Of a stretch of 64,000 nt of DNA, positions 43,589 to 54,589 are shown one piece after another. The position numbers were made by a program, and so were the translations under genes. The stretch is from contig NW_025850773.1 of assembly GCF_002878395.1 (NCBI RefSeq), positions 269,441 to 333,440 on the forward strand, given 5' to 3'. Numbering within the stretch: the stretch's first letter is position 1; each line of letters opens with the position of its first letter. The notes under the pieces are model-generated. The model was not told where the DNA came from, did no database searches, and saw only the letters and a list, made by a program, of their open reading frames with translations. The DNA is from Capsicum annuum (taxonomy: Eukaryota > Streptophyta > Magnoliopsida > Solanales > Solanaceae).

Positions 43589-46500
43589 CAGAGTTTATAT
43601 GTCCTAGGGTGTTTATGAATCCATGTCTAGTAGAGTCTTATGAAATTGTATGAAGATGTCTGTACTTTTATTTGAGAGGCTACTGGGCATTTAAGAAATG
43701 TCTCATTTCTTTCATACTCTAGATCATGAAGTAAAGATGTTCTCTTAGAAACTTCTGTCGATTTGTGTTTTACTCTAAATTCCTCCAACTATGACTTTTC
43801 TTTGAGTTAATGTATGTAGTAAATTTCAATTTCTTTCGATATGATGCTCTTAGATTGACTAATATAAACTTTAGAAATGATACAAAGGGGTAGGACAAGA
43901 GCCTGCTGGTGTGTTTTAAGTCCTTTAGTTCAAAATCTTATGTCTTTATCCATATAAGTTGTGCAGTTAAGACATAATATGATATGTATTTAGATTCCTT
44001 ATTAACCCTTCATTAAAGATAACATTCATGAGGGGAGGGAGTATGTACCTAGAGTATCGAATACAGTTTTTATTAAGGGATACTGTAACCTAGAGTGTTA
44101 TGATTCATAAGTAGGAGAACATCCTTAGAGTTGAAAGTATGGATATAGAAGTGTAGTGACAAAAAAAGTAGGGATAACGATTGATTAAAAGTACATAGAT
44201 GAATCAATGCACGCTATTAGGTTAGCATTGAAGTGATATGATTTTTTAGGTGTTAGCCAGAGGTAGTGAGTGTGGTGTAAATTCCATGATGAAAGGTAGA
44301 GAAAGGTTAGTAGTTAGGGTGACCTAGAGTATGCTTGAGGTAGGAGAGGATTTCTTGATGGTATTTCATTGTGTTAGAAAAGTATAAGCTATTAATGAAA
44401 GTTTTGGTGGTTAAGAATTGTTAATATAGGCTTTCCCTTGTGGTTATGAAAAATAAATTGATTGATGCTTATAGAGCTAGGAGTATAATTTAGATATATG
44501 GATGGATAAGTAGTAGTGATGTATGAAATGAGGATATGCTAATGGATTATACTAAGATAGACTATAATATTATGATCAATTATTGTTATTATGAGGTTCT
44601 AGTGGACTAGTGTTTCTTGATGTCTTGCCAAGCAAGAATAGTATATGAGGTTGTGGTTAATCATGTCTAATACGAGAATTTAAGCTTGAACAGTGGATGA
44701 TCATCAAGGTATAAATAGTGATTGCTTGGGATAAGGATGCTAATTGTATGGAAGGTGAGCTAGATGACTTGAAATAATGTATCCAAGAATGTGAGTTCAT
44801 TCATCGTAATTAAGTATAATGGTGTAGGTATGATATAGAGATGTTCCCAAGGTGATATGGGGTTGCATTATTTTCTAAGATTATTAAGTGTCGTGTTTGC
44901 TTAGATAGTACTCTTGAGTCGCTAAGCAGGAAAAAAGATAGTATATAATCAATAGTGTTTTTACTAGCTAAGTTAAGGAGTTATGGATAGATGAATGTTG
45001 AGTCTTTTGGTATTATTTTGGTTCTCATGGTTTAGGGAAAAAAATATAAGTTTAGGGGTGTGATATTATTAAGAAAACATGAAAAAGAGAGATTGTGTAT
45101 TTGTTGAGGTAGATATGTTTGCCAAGAAGGGTGTAAGTATATGATGATTATTATTAAAGTTAGAGAGAGTTAAGAGTGGTATATATGAAAGGAGTGTCCA
45201 AGAATGAGGTTAGTATTTCCTAAATATAGTTTATCTATGTGAGTTGAGCATTCTTGTGTAGACCATTAGAGTGAAGACATTATTGCTTAGTCTTAGGGAC
45301 ATGGAATAGGCCCATAGGTATATAATGTCGATTTTGATCTAAGGGGGAGATTATAAGGTAAAGAACCAAGTCAAATTTTGTGAATTAGATTATGATGCAT
45401 GACAATAAGAGTTGTGATGAGATAATGATCCATTCTTACTCTAGCATATTCCTTTTCTTGGATTTTAGTCATTTTGACACCCTATACATGTCTTGCATAA
45501 AAGAGACACACCTATGACTAATGCTTATACATTTCATACATATTCATATTCTTTCTTAGCTCCTACTAAAAGAAGTAACAACTTTACTTTGTGATCCAAG
45601 TCATTCCCCATGAATCTATGAACTCCAGTCTTATATTAAGTAACTTATGATAAATATGAACTCATATTTCAGAGTATGATTAGTTCTCAAAACTCGTGGT
45701 AAACCCTTAATGACCAGTGAATCTCACATTATGCATTTATGTTCTCAGTTTAGAGCTCTTTAATGAATCTATATCTATGATACTCTTTTCTTCAGGCCGC
45801 AATCAAGTGACTAAGATAAGTTATGTATATTCTTTCATGCTTTAGGTCCTCATGTTCTAGCCCTTTAGTGGCCCTCTTTCTTTTAATATAGTGGTGATGA
45901 TAATGGTTGAACAATGGTTTAGATAAGAGAGAGTAGATGTTCCTCATTAGGGAAGATTATTGTATGCTTGTTTTATCTAAGGTTATATGTGTGAAGGAAG
46001 ATTGAGGCAAAGCTTTGGTATATGTCATAGTTAGTTGAGAGTTCTTGGTGTGTCTTCTTGTGGATAATTCATGCTATTGATATTGATAGAGATATTAAAT
46101 AATATGGAAAAAAAATTTCTAGCTGGGTTGTTTTCCTAGAAGTTCGTATGTGGTTATAACGATAGGTTTGAATGTCATGTTGGTATATAAGTAGATGAAT
46201 GCATTATGCGCTAGTAAGTTCCTAATATGAGCTCAGAGTTAGTTGTTCAAGTGGTAATGGGTATTATTCTTGAGATAGGAGCTCCGAAATGAAATATGAT
46301 ATTGAATCTTATGGTTTAGACTATTATTATGGTGTTATGTGTAGTACCTTGTGCCTTCGAGTCAGGCTTGAACATGGTGAAAGGATGTACTTCAACTCAA
46401 ACTTTAACAGGAGGAGTCATTAATACCCCTATGAATATTATAAGTTGTGTCAAATGAAGTGTAGTATTCAAGTGGAAAATTATAGTTGAGGAGAGTGTTT

Positions 46501-47095
46501 GACAAGTGTGGTTAAGATTGAGATTTAGCCGTTGTATTGCCTAAGACATAATAACCCCATTCTAGCTTGTGTTCTATATGCCTATATTCCACGAGTTGTA
46601 GCCATGTTGTAATTCCTTTTTTGAATTCCTTACTCAAATCATGCCCAAAATTCTTTTCCTTGATTGTTATTAAAAGTTATGATAAGGAGAGTCTAAGAGC
46701 TTATATTCTATTCTTAGTAACTCAGAAATTTTATCGCATTAGCTATCACTTTGCAGTTCTGTATTTATGATCTTGTCATAAATGTTTCAATTGAGTTCTA
46801 AACTCTTAGTATGAATAAACACCTTATAATCAATCAAGTTAGGTTATAAATAAGTTTTATGTTTTAAGTTTTATCTTTTCAGCTCAGTTATATCCTTCAT
46901 TAGCAACCATGTCAGGTCTACATTATTCCATACAATTTCTATGTATATGTTTCTGTTCCAAATGTATCAGCTGAGTCGATACCCTATCAAAAGATGACTA
47001 GTACATGATGTGATCAATTTTAGAAATTCAGTTTTAAGTTATTAACCATAGTTTTTTCATCCAAATATCATCATTTATTTGAGGATGAATGATCC
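43589..47095 (+). mobile_element. Internal region without recognisable genes
   Basis: 3.5 kb with stops in all frames and no motif of gag, protease, RT or integrase that I can recognise. Its 44077-45250 part is repeated at 47876-49050, sharing phrases such as 'gtgttatgattcataagtag' and 'atatggatggataagtagta'. The end has 'tgaggatgaatgatccc', then 'aagggagaga', the polypurine tract. Confidence 0.65.
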
Positions 47096-47109
47096 CAAGG
47101 GAGAGATAT

Positions 47110-47875
47110 TGTAATACCCCACAAACTTCTAGCTAAGTTTCTAACCATTTGGAATATGTTTTAAGGCCTAAAAGTGATTATTTTAAACCATAGATAAGTG
47201 TCATGACCATTCACCTTGTGTGTAAAGTGTTTTAATTGTGAATCATGGTCTTAGGAAGCTCTTAGAGCATAGATAAGTTGAGAACATTTGTTATCGATTG
47301 AGTTTTAGTATTTGATCCTACAAGGGTCAACTTTAAACAAGTATAATTTCTGGAATATATAGAGTTTTGGAGCTCAACACCCACTAAATAAAAGATCTTC
47401 GAGTATTCTTTCTAACACATCCAATTTTACCTTAATTCGATATCAAAGTAGAAAGGTATGCTCATTTTACCTGGAAGTGTCTGTCTGCTAGATATTGATG
47501 CCTAAGTTGACGAGCTATCAACTAGTTGACGGGCTGTCAAATGCTCATCAACCTTAACCAGTAAATTTGAAATTCAGCTAGAAATTGACAACTAAGTTGA
47601 TGAGCCATCAACAAGTTGATGGACTGTCAAATCCGTCGTTAGCTGAGAAATTCCTGTAAATATTTTAAAGTTTCATAAGATGTAGTTTGGTCTTTTCCTC
47701 ACCTTTAAATCCCCCCCCCCCCCGACTTAAAACATTCAATAAGCTTTATTTACCCATAATTAGTCAGATTTCAATCTCATTCTCCTCTTCACTCCCGAGA
47801 AAAATAAAATTAGGTTTTCTTCCCAAAGTTCAACTTCTAAGGCTCCAATTCAAGTTTCTCTCAAGAAAGTTCATT
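47110..47875 (+). repeat. Truncated LTR 2 of the non-autonomous element
   Basis: Follows LTR 1 from 'tgtaatacccc' to 'aagaaagttcat', then switches to internal sequence equivalent to 44077. About 1.46 kb of LTR, the primer site and 0.5 kb of internal region are missing. A 13-base C run lies at 47711-47723 ('aaat' before, 'gactt' after). Confidence 0.82.
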
Positions 47876-49055
47876 AAGGGATATTGTAATCCAAAGTGTT
47901 ATGATTCATAAGTAGTAGAACATCCTTAGAGTTGAAAGTATAGATTTAGAAGTGTAGTGACAAGAAAGGTGGGTATAACGATTGATTGAAAGTGTATAGA
48001 TAAATCTATGCATGCTATTGAGTTAGCATTGAAGTGATATATTTTTTTACGTATTAGCTATAGGGTAGTGAGTGTGGTGTAAATTTCATCATAAAATGTA
48101 GAGAAGGGGTTAGAATTTAGGGTGACCTAAAGTATGCTAGAGGTAGGAGAGGAGTTCTTAATGGTATTTCATTGTGTTAGAAAAGTATATGTTATTAGTG
48201 AAAGTTTTGGTGGTTAAGGATTGTTAATCTAGGCTTCCCTTTGTGGTTGTGAAAAAGAAATTTGTTGATGTTTGTAGATCTAGGAGTATAATTTAGATAT
48301 ATGGATGGATAAGTAGTAGTGATATATGAAAATAGGATATGCTAATATATTATACTAAGATAGACCGTAAGATTATGATCAATTATTGTTATTATGAGGT
48401 TCCAGTGGACTAGTGTTTCTTGATGTTTTGCCAAGCAAGAATGGTATGTGAGGTTGTGGTTAATCATGTCTAGTACTAGAATCTAAGCTTTAATAATGGA
48501 TGATCATCAATGTAGAAATAATAATTGCTTGTGATAGTGACGCTAGTTGTATGAAAGTTGAGCTAGGCAGCTTGAAATAATGTATACAAGAATGTAAGCT
48601 CATTTATAGAAATTAAGTATGATGGTGTAGGTATGATATAGAGATATGCCCAAGGTGATATAGGGTTGCATTATTTTCTAAGATTATTAAGGATCGTGTG
48701 TGCTTAGATAGTACTCTTGAGTCACTAAGCGGGAAAAAAGATTGTATATAGTAAATAATGTTCTTATTAGATAAGTTAAGGAGCTATGAATAGATGATGT
48801 CGAGTCTTTTGGTGTGATTTTGATTATCATGGTTTAGGGGAAAATATAAGCTTAGAGGTGTGATATTAGTAAGCTAAGAAGATAAAGACAAATTGTGTAT
48901 TTGCTGAGGCAGGTATGATTACCAAGAAGGGTGTAAGTATGTGATGATGATTATTAAAGTTAGAGAGAGTTAATGGTGGTATGGATGGAAGGATTTTCCA
49001 AGAACGAAGTTAGTATTTCCCAAATATAATCTATCCACATGAGTTGATCATTCTT
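47876..49055 (+). mobile_element. Second, truncated internal region
   Basis: Parallel to 44077-45250, with small differences throughout and no coding motif. The match ends at 'tgagttgatcattcttg' (45240-45256 in copy 1); what follows is from another element on the other strand. Confidence 0.78.
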
Positions 49056-49056
49056 G

Positions 49057-49391
49057 AGGGTCCTGTAACTTTTTTCACCTGATCAAGAAATTCTTGTAAC
49101 TTTTTGCACCTGATTAAGAAATTTCTGAGGGTCCTTATTTGAATTAAACCTAGTAAAAGATGGAGGGTTCATTCGGGTGAAGTCCCTAATCCTGGATGCA
49201 GTAGTATTGGCCACTGGGTTGGCCAAAACGATAGCTGGGTGTTCATTCTAGGCTGCCACAAAATGAGCTAGGGTGGTGAAAGCTGCTCTGAATTCAGCGT
49301 GGTAGACATATTCATCCAGGGGATCTGGCTGGACGAGCTGAGGTGCTGGCTGGTCTCGTATTTCTCTTTCTTTAGTCCTCTTTGGAGGCAT
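49057..49391 (-). pseudogene. gag: Tekay-like gag fragment
   Basis: Reading from an ATG at 49391 on the minus strand: 'MPPKRTKEREIRDQPAPQL', 'DEYVYHAEFRAAFTTLAHF', a stop, then 'IRDFTRMNPPSFTRFNSNK' and 'DPQKFLNQVQKV'. The N-terminal basic stretch and the 'RMNPPSF' phrase are standard for chromovirus Gag of the Tekay type. The stop sits where Gln is expected. The last 60 bp contain a 30-bp direct duplication (49063-49125) and the frame ends at the breakpoint with the plus-strand element. Confidence 0.8.
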
Positions 49392-49598
49392 ATTCTATAA
49401 ACGAAAGAGAAACTTGGATTAGACAGAGAGTTTAACTTAAATTTGTGCTCACTCGCATGACATGATTACTGAAAGAAGGGAAACGTTTCCTAAAACATCT
49501 AATAGCCTCCTGTCCATAAGTGTGGCGCGCTACACACCCATACACAAGACTCTACTAGATCCGGCTTTCAGACTTTCTAGAACTCTGTGGAACCTTAG

Positions 49599-49610
49599 GC
49601 TCTAATACCA
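49599..49610 (-). other. Primer-binding site, Met type (minus strand)
   Basis: 'gctctaatacca' on plus reads 'tggtattagagc' on minus, one mismatch from the canonical Met-initiator site. It lies between the LTR and the gag start, as expected. Confidence 0.75.
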
Positions 49611-49614
49611 AGTT

Positions 49615-52122
49615 TATAACGCCCCAAGTCTGTACCCCAAATGCTACACGATTCTCATAATCTCGAGGAACCACAAGCTAACCCATGACTATTACCTGCT
49701 ATAATAATTGAATAATAATACTGTATTATGCGAAAATTAGGTGGAAACATTCCATAAGGTTTAAAACTGTAAATAAATACTATGATACATCAATATAAAA
49801 ACTGAATATCTGTCTATAAATACTCTAGTCTGAAAAGCCTCTACTGTCTGAACAAAGAGTTAATGGGACAAGTCTCCAACTAACTCCGACTACTGAAATA
49901 CTATAATGATAAATTTGTCCTCGAACAATGAGGATTCACCACTAGTCTACTGTTGATGAATTGGGCTGCTAAGTATGATTGGAAGCCCGTGCGTCTAAAC
50001 CTATGATATAAGACATCATAGAACAAAATAAAGGTATACGTCAGTACTTTGAATGTACTAGTATGCTAAGTGAGGTAGTCTGAGATGCATGGGTTCAAAT
50101 GCATGAACAATACTGACTGAATAACATGAGTATAACTGAATGAGAGTTCATGCATGAAATATGTAATCTGTAATTGAGGTCATGATGACACTGGATACTG
50201 AGTTCTTAATTATTGATTTACTGATATCTAAGTTTATTGATACTGTATAACTGATAGCTGAATAATTGTAGCTGACAGTCTTGATTCTGTGAAACTATGG
50301 TGAGTTTTGTACTAAGCTGAGTGACTATGGCTGATAGTCCTGATTTCTGTAGAACTGAACTAAGTTCTATTCTGAAGACTAAAACTAAGACTGTGAGAGG
50401 TAATCATCTAACCGACATATCCTTTTCTGGATAGATTAGGGTCCAACCTGTAACCTCAGTGAGAAGGGTGTCAGTACCGTGCCACGGGTAAGGACAAGCT
50501 ATGAGTTAACCCTATCTGACAGGAAGCTCTTTCTTCAACACTCGTTGGCATAAAAACTCATATAAGATGTATCAACCCTAGTCTGGGAGGAATATATCTC
50601 AATCTATGCTGGCTACATAGTTTTGTAATACAGAAACTGCTACTAAGGGTCAAACCTACTACTGGCAGGAATGCCCTCATCCCTAGGTTCACTCGGTGTT
50701 GAATCCTACTCCCAACTGAATAGACACTAGACTGATTTTTGAACTATACTAGGCTGGACTGAACGATTACTGATCGTACTATCTAACTGAACTGAACTGA
50801 GTTTACTGAGTCCCATTAACTGCTGGAGTACTACTGCATTCTATTAACTGATGGTATACTATAGAGTTCTATTGACTAGCTGGATTTACTGAGGTCTGAA
50901 CTGAATACTGAATTGTAATTGTGATTGATTACTGGGGCTACTGTTCGTGACACTACTGAGACTGTTCTGTAACTACCATAGCTCTAGGTAAACAGCTAAG
51001 TTTTTGGGTATTGGATACCACCAGGACTCGATAGCATGAAAAATAAATCATAGCATAAACTTGAAAGGCATAACAATATGCACTTGATCATAACATATTC
51101 ATAGAAACATTCCATCAAACACTTGCATGTAATAACTTGCACATAAGCTAACAAGACATGATTTTGTTACTTTTTCTTTGTTCAAATGAGCAATTTATCA
51201 AACACTTGGAGAACATAATCCATGCACATGACACTAAATAACATATAGGCATCATAATTCAAATCCCCATTTACAATTTCAAGGGTTTAGCATGGATTCA
51301 TATGATTCTATACATATATCAAATAACTCCACATAAATCTTGTAAAGATTATAAACCCAATTAATCATTATAATCATTAATATAATCAAACCCAACATGA
51401 AATTCATGAAATCAATACACTTGAAGTTTTAAAAATAGTTTCTTGAACTCCAAGGGTGGAAGGGACCATTGGATGAACACTTGACATACCTTGGTATTCA
51501 AATTTACGAAGAATGATGGAGTGTTCTTGAAGGCTAAATATTGAATCAGAGATCCTAAGGTTTGCTTCTTAAGAAATTTTGAGAAAGATGAACGGATTTT
51601 GCCTCTAAAGGGGCTTAACCTCGTGTTTTGGGGGCTGATATAAGTTGGGAAAAGACCCAATATCCCCAGAGGATGTGGCTTTTTAATGACTGAAAATTGA
51701 TTTAGCGACGCGCAGACCGACGTACCGCGTCATTGGCATCAACGAGATAGCCAAGACACCACGTCGAGTCCAAGTCGGTTCACTAGAATTTGCACTGGGA
51801 GCTAAGAAAAAATACTCATCGACGCGATCTTGACGCACCACGTCGCCCATCGCGTCGATGAGTATTTTTTCTTAGTTTTTTATGTTTCAAACGAAGTTTG
51901 AAAAATCAGAAACTTGTTTGAGAACACCTACTGACATTTCTAATCATGATTCAACTTAAAAATCATTAATTTAAGGTCATGAGGGTCATGAAATAGAGTC
52001 TCCAACCTACGAAGGCTAAAATAACACTAAGTCTGAATACTTAGCTAAAGTTTTCTAAGTCTGGGACCCCTTAACAAGCTTTAAAAGATTGAGTTAAGCT
52101 TAGAATTTTGCTCGGTCTTACA
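49615..52122 (-). repeat. Tekay-like LTR (minus strand)
   Basis: On minus it starts 'tgtaagaccgagcaaaattc' (52122) and ends '..ggggcgttata' at 49615, about 2.5 kb. With the primer site and gag it forms the 5' end of an element; the rest is lost at 49056. The 51825-51870 region holds an inverted copy of the 'catcgacgcg' and 'aaaaaatactcatc' words, giving a local hairpin. I found no target duplication because the other end is missing. Confidence 0.8.
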
Positions 52123-52130
52123 TTAATGTA

Positions 52131-53560
52131 AGCATCGATACACCTCTAGCCTCTAAGAACCATCAAAGGACATTCCTCGGGGTTTTATCTAGGTCTTTTC
52201 AAGGTCAGTGAACACTATATTTAAGACCCTCTTCCTTTTCCTACATTTCTCCGCTAGTCTCCTCACAAGGATAGATTCTGAAGCCAATCATTTCAGCATG
52301 AATCCAAATTGGTTCTATTACATAGACACCCCAATCATTATCCTCATCTCCGGCTTAGCAACTTAATGTCCCTGTAATTTCTATAGTTTCAGATATCACT
52401 CTTATTCTTGTTATAATGGAATCATTGCACTCTACTTCCATTTGTTGGGAATTTTTGTCCCTTAATTATCCTACTAATAGTAGTTTAACCTCCTCAACCT
52501 CAATAGCCTATAGTACCCAAAGAATCAAAGATCTCAGAATGCTCCAAACTACCCAATGCAATGTCTCTATTTCCTTATTTATTTAAGAGTTTGTGAAGGT
52601 ATGTTTGCCATCTTGACTTAATGATGATCTCTTCCACCAACACCTTGACTTCCTCATCCTTGATGTATTTTACTTGATCTAAGTCTGAAGCCTTCCTATC
52701 TCTCACTTTTTAGAGCCTATATAATTTCTTATCCTGACTTTGTCCCTTAGCTCGACATGCAGGTGTTCAAAATCTGCAATCTTATTAGTTGTTGTAATCT
52801 CTAACTTAGATTTTGTCTTCGCCACCTTATATACTCCTTTAAGCATTTGTTTCTCCTCCTCATCTGCGCACTCCACAAAATTTCCATAAGCAATTTTCTT
52901 TCTATCCAATTTGTCTTATACTTCTCCATTTTACCACCAATCTCCTCGGGGACCACCAAATTTACCCCTTGATACTCCTAGTACCTCTCTGGCTGCTTCC
53001 TAATACAACTAGTTGTCTTACACATATATTGTTCGTATTGCCTCTACTAATTTGTCCCCTATTTAAATCAACTTCTACCATATTTTCAGAAAGAAGGTAG
53101 GGCCCAAGCCATCCCATTTAACCCTTGGTCAGTCATATAGGGTCTTCTTCCTTCCATTTCTCTTAATTTTCAAGTCCATCACCAAAAGCATGTGTTGTAG
53201 TAAGATTCTTACTAGCATAACCTTATAGTCCTTACAAAGCCTTTACCACCCTTCTTAAAGAGTAAGTAATATATCCGAGTTTTAGCTATCATGTTATGAA
53301 ATGTGAGTAAGTAGTTTTCCCTCTTCAGAAAGTATGATTTACCAACCACCAACTCAAAAGCTATGGCAAAACCTAAAAATAAGGCTTCACTGTCATTTCT
53401 ATCCCCAAACCAAATCCTCCATGAACATCACCATAGATCCTAGAAGTTTCCCTAATATGACCATTACAATCTCCACCAATGAAAATCTTCTCAATGTGTG
53501 ATACATCTTTCACCATCTCATTCAAATCCTCCCAAAAAGTGCTTGGACGAGGTAGTGATA
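52131..53560 (-). pseudogene. RTE-type LINE, endonuclease to RT motif A
   Basis: Reading on minus from 53550: 'FWEDLNEMV' and 'KIFIGGDCNGHI' (the endonuclease GGDFNGHI motif, Phe changed to Cys), 'GDVHGGFGLG', then at 52909-52703 the linker 'MDRKKIAYGNFVECADEEEK'. RT motif A appears as 'VFTDLEKT' near 52200 with stops around it. The LINE stops at 52131, before the YADD-type catalytic motif. The 3' part of this element lies at 40906-41368. Many frameshifts and stops make it non-functional. Confidence 0.82.
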
Positions 53561-53866
53561 GATGTATTGCATGTTGAGAATTTTGAATTATCACAACAAA
53601 TTCATAATTTAAATTTATAGGTTAACCTTTAAGTTTTTAGTATAAAATCTAATATATTTTTTATATTATGTATTTACATTTATTATTTATTATACAATTT
53701 TAACAAGATTATTAATACATAAAAGAATATATACTGTGTTAAAACTTAAAAGTAGTAATAAATTCAAATAAACTAATGCTACAATTTCAAGCCCCCACCG
53801 AAAGGAATTTGCAAAATGATGACCTTTTTTTTTATAAATGCTAATGAATAATATTCAAGTCACAAA
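53561..53866. other. AT-rich DNA between LINE and CACTA element
   Basis: No open frame or repeat recognised. It probably includes the LINE 5' junction; I could not find a target duplication. Confidence 0.3.
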
Positions 53867-54589
53867 GATCACTACAAAAAAAACAGCATTTAGCGACAGT
53901 CATTTTTTGTTGCTATCCTATGTAAATCCATCGCTAAACAAAAATAGCGACGGAATAACAACGGATTTGTTTCTGTCGATATATTGCTCGTTGCTAGCCT
54001 CTTAGCGACAAAAAATTAATTTCCGTCACAAAACTTATGACCATTTAGCAACGAAGTTTATCGGTTGTTGCTGTTACCGACAGAATATTCTATTGCTATA
54101 CCATTGCTATTTCTAAAATTTATTTTCGTCGTGGATAAATTTTTCAATTGAATATTTTATCGCTGATCCGTTGCAACATAGTTTGGTTGACTGAGCAGCC
54201 GTCTTTAGCGACCAAATTTATCCATCGCTAATGTCTTTTAGTAGCAACGACAAAAGTTAGTTACTAATTTTTTGTCTCTAATTGAGCCTTATTTAGCAAC
54301 TAAATTTATCCATTGTAGCAACAACAAAAGTTAATCACTAATTTTTTTGTTATGTCTTTTATCTAGAACTAAATAATACCATACATAATTCATAGACTAT
54401 TTCTCCTAATACACCCTACCAAATGTCCAAAATCCTACCAAACATAGTATTAAATAATATCATAAAACATAAATGGACTATTTCTCCTAATACACCCTAT
54501 CGAATGACTCCTAAATCATTAATACTGATTTTTTACATGTTAGACACTTCTTTGATCCTCATGTTCAATAATTTGTGCAATATAGAAAG

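Larger units (their letters stand above)
41369..49055 (+). mobile_element. Non-autonomous LTR element chain with truncated second copy
   Basis: Order: full LTR (41369-43571), Met-type primer site (43576), internal region (43589-47095), polypurine tract, truncated LTR (47110-47875), truncated internal region (47876-49055). No gag or pol motif is recognisable in either internal region, so I class it as a large non-autonomous derivative. The right end is cut at about 49055 where a minus-strand Tekay-like element begins, so no third LTR or right-hand target duplication can be seen. Confidence 0.75.
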
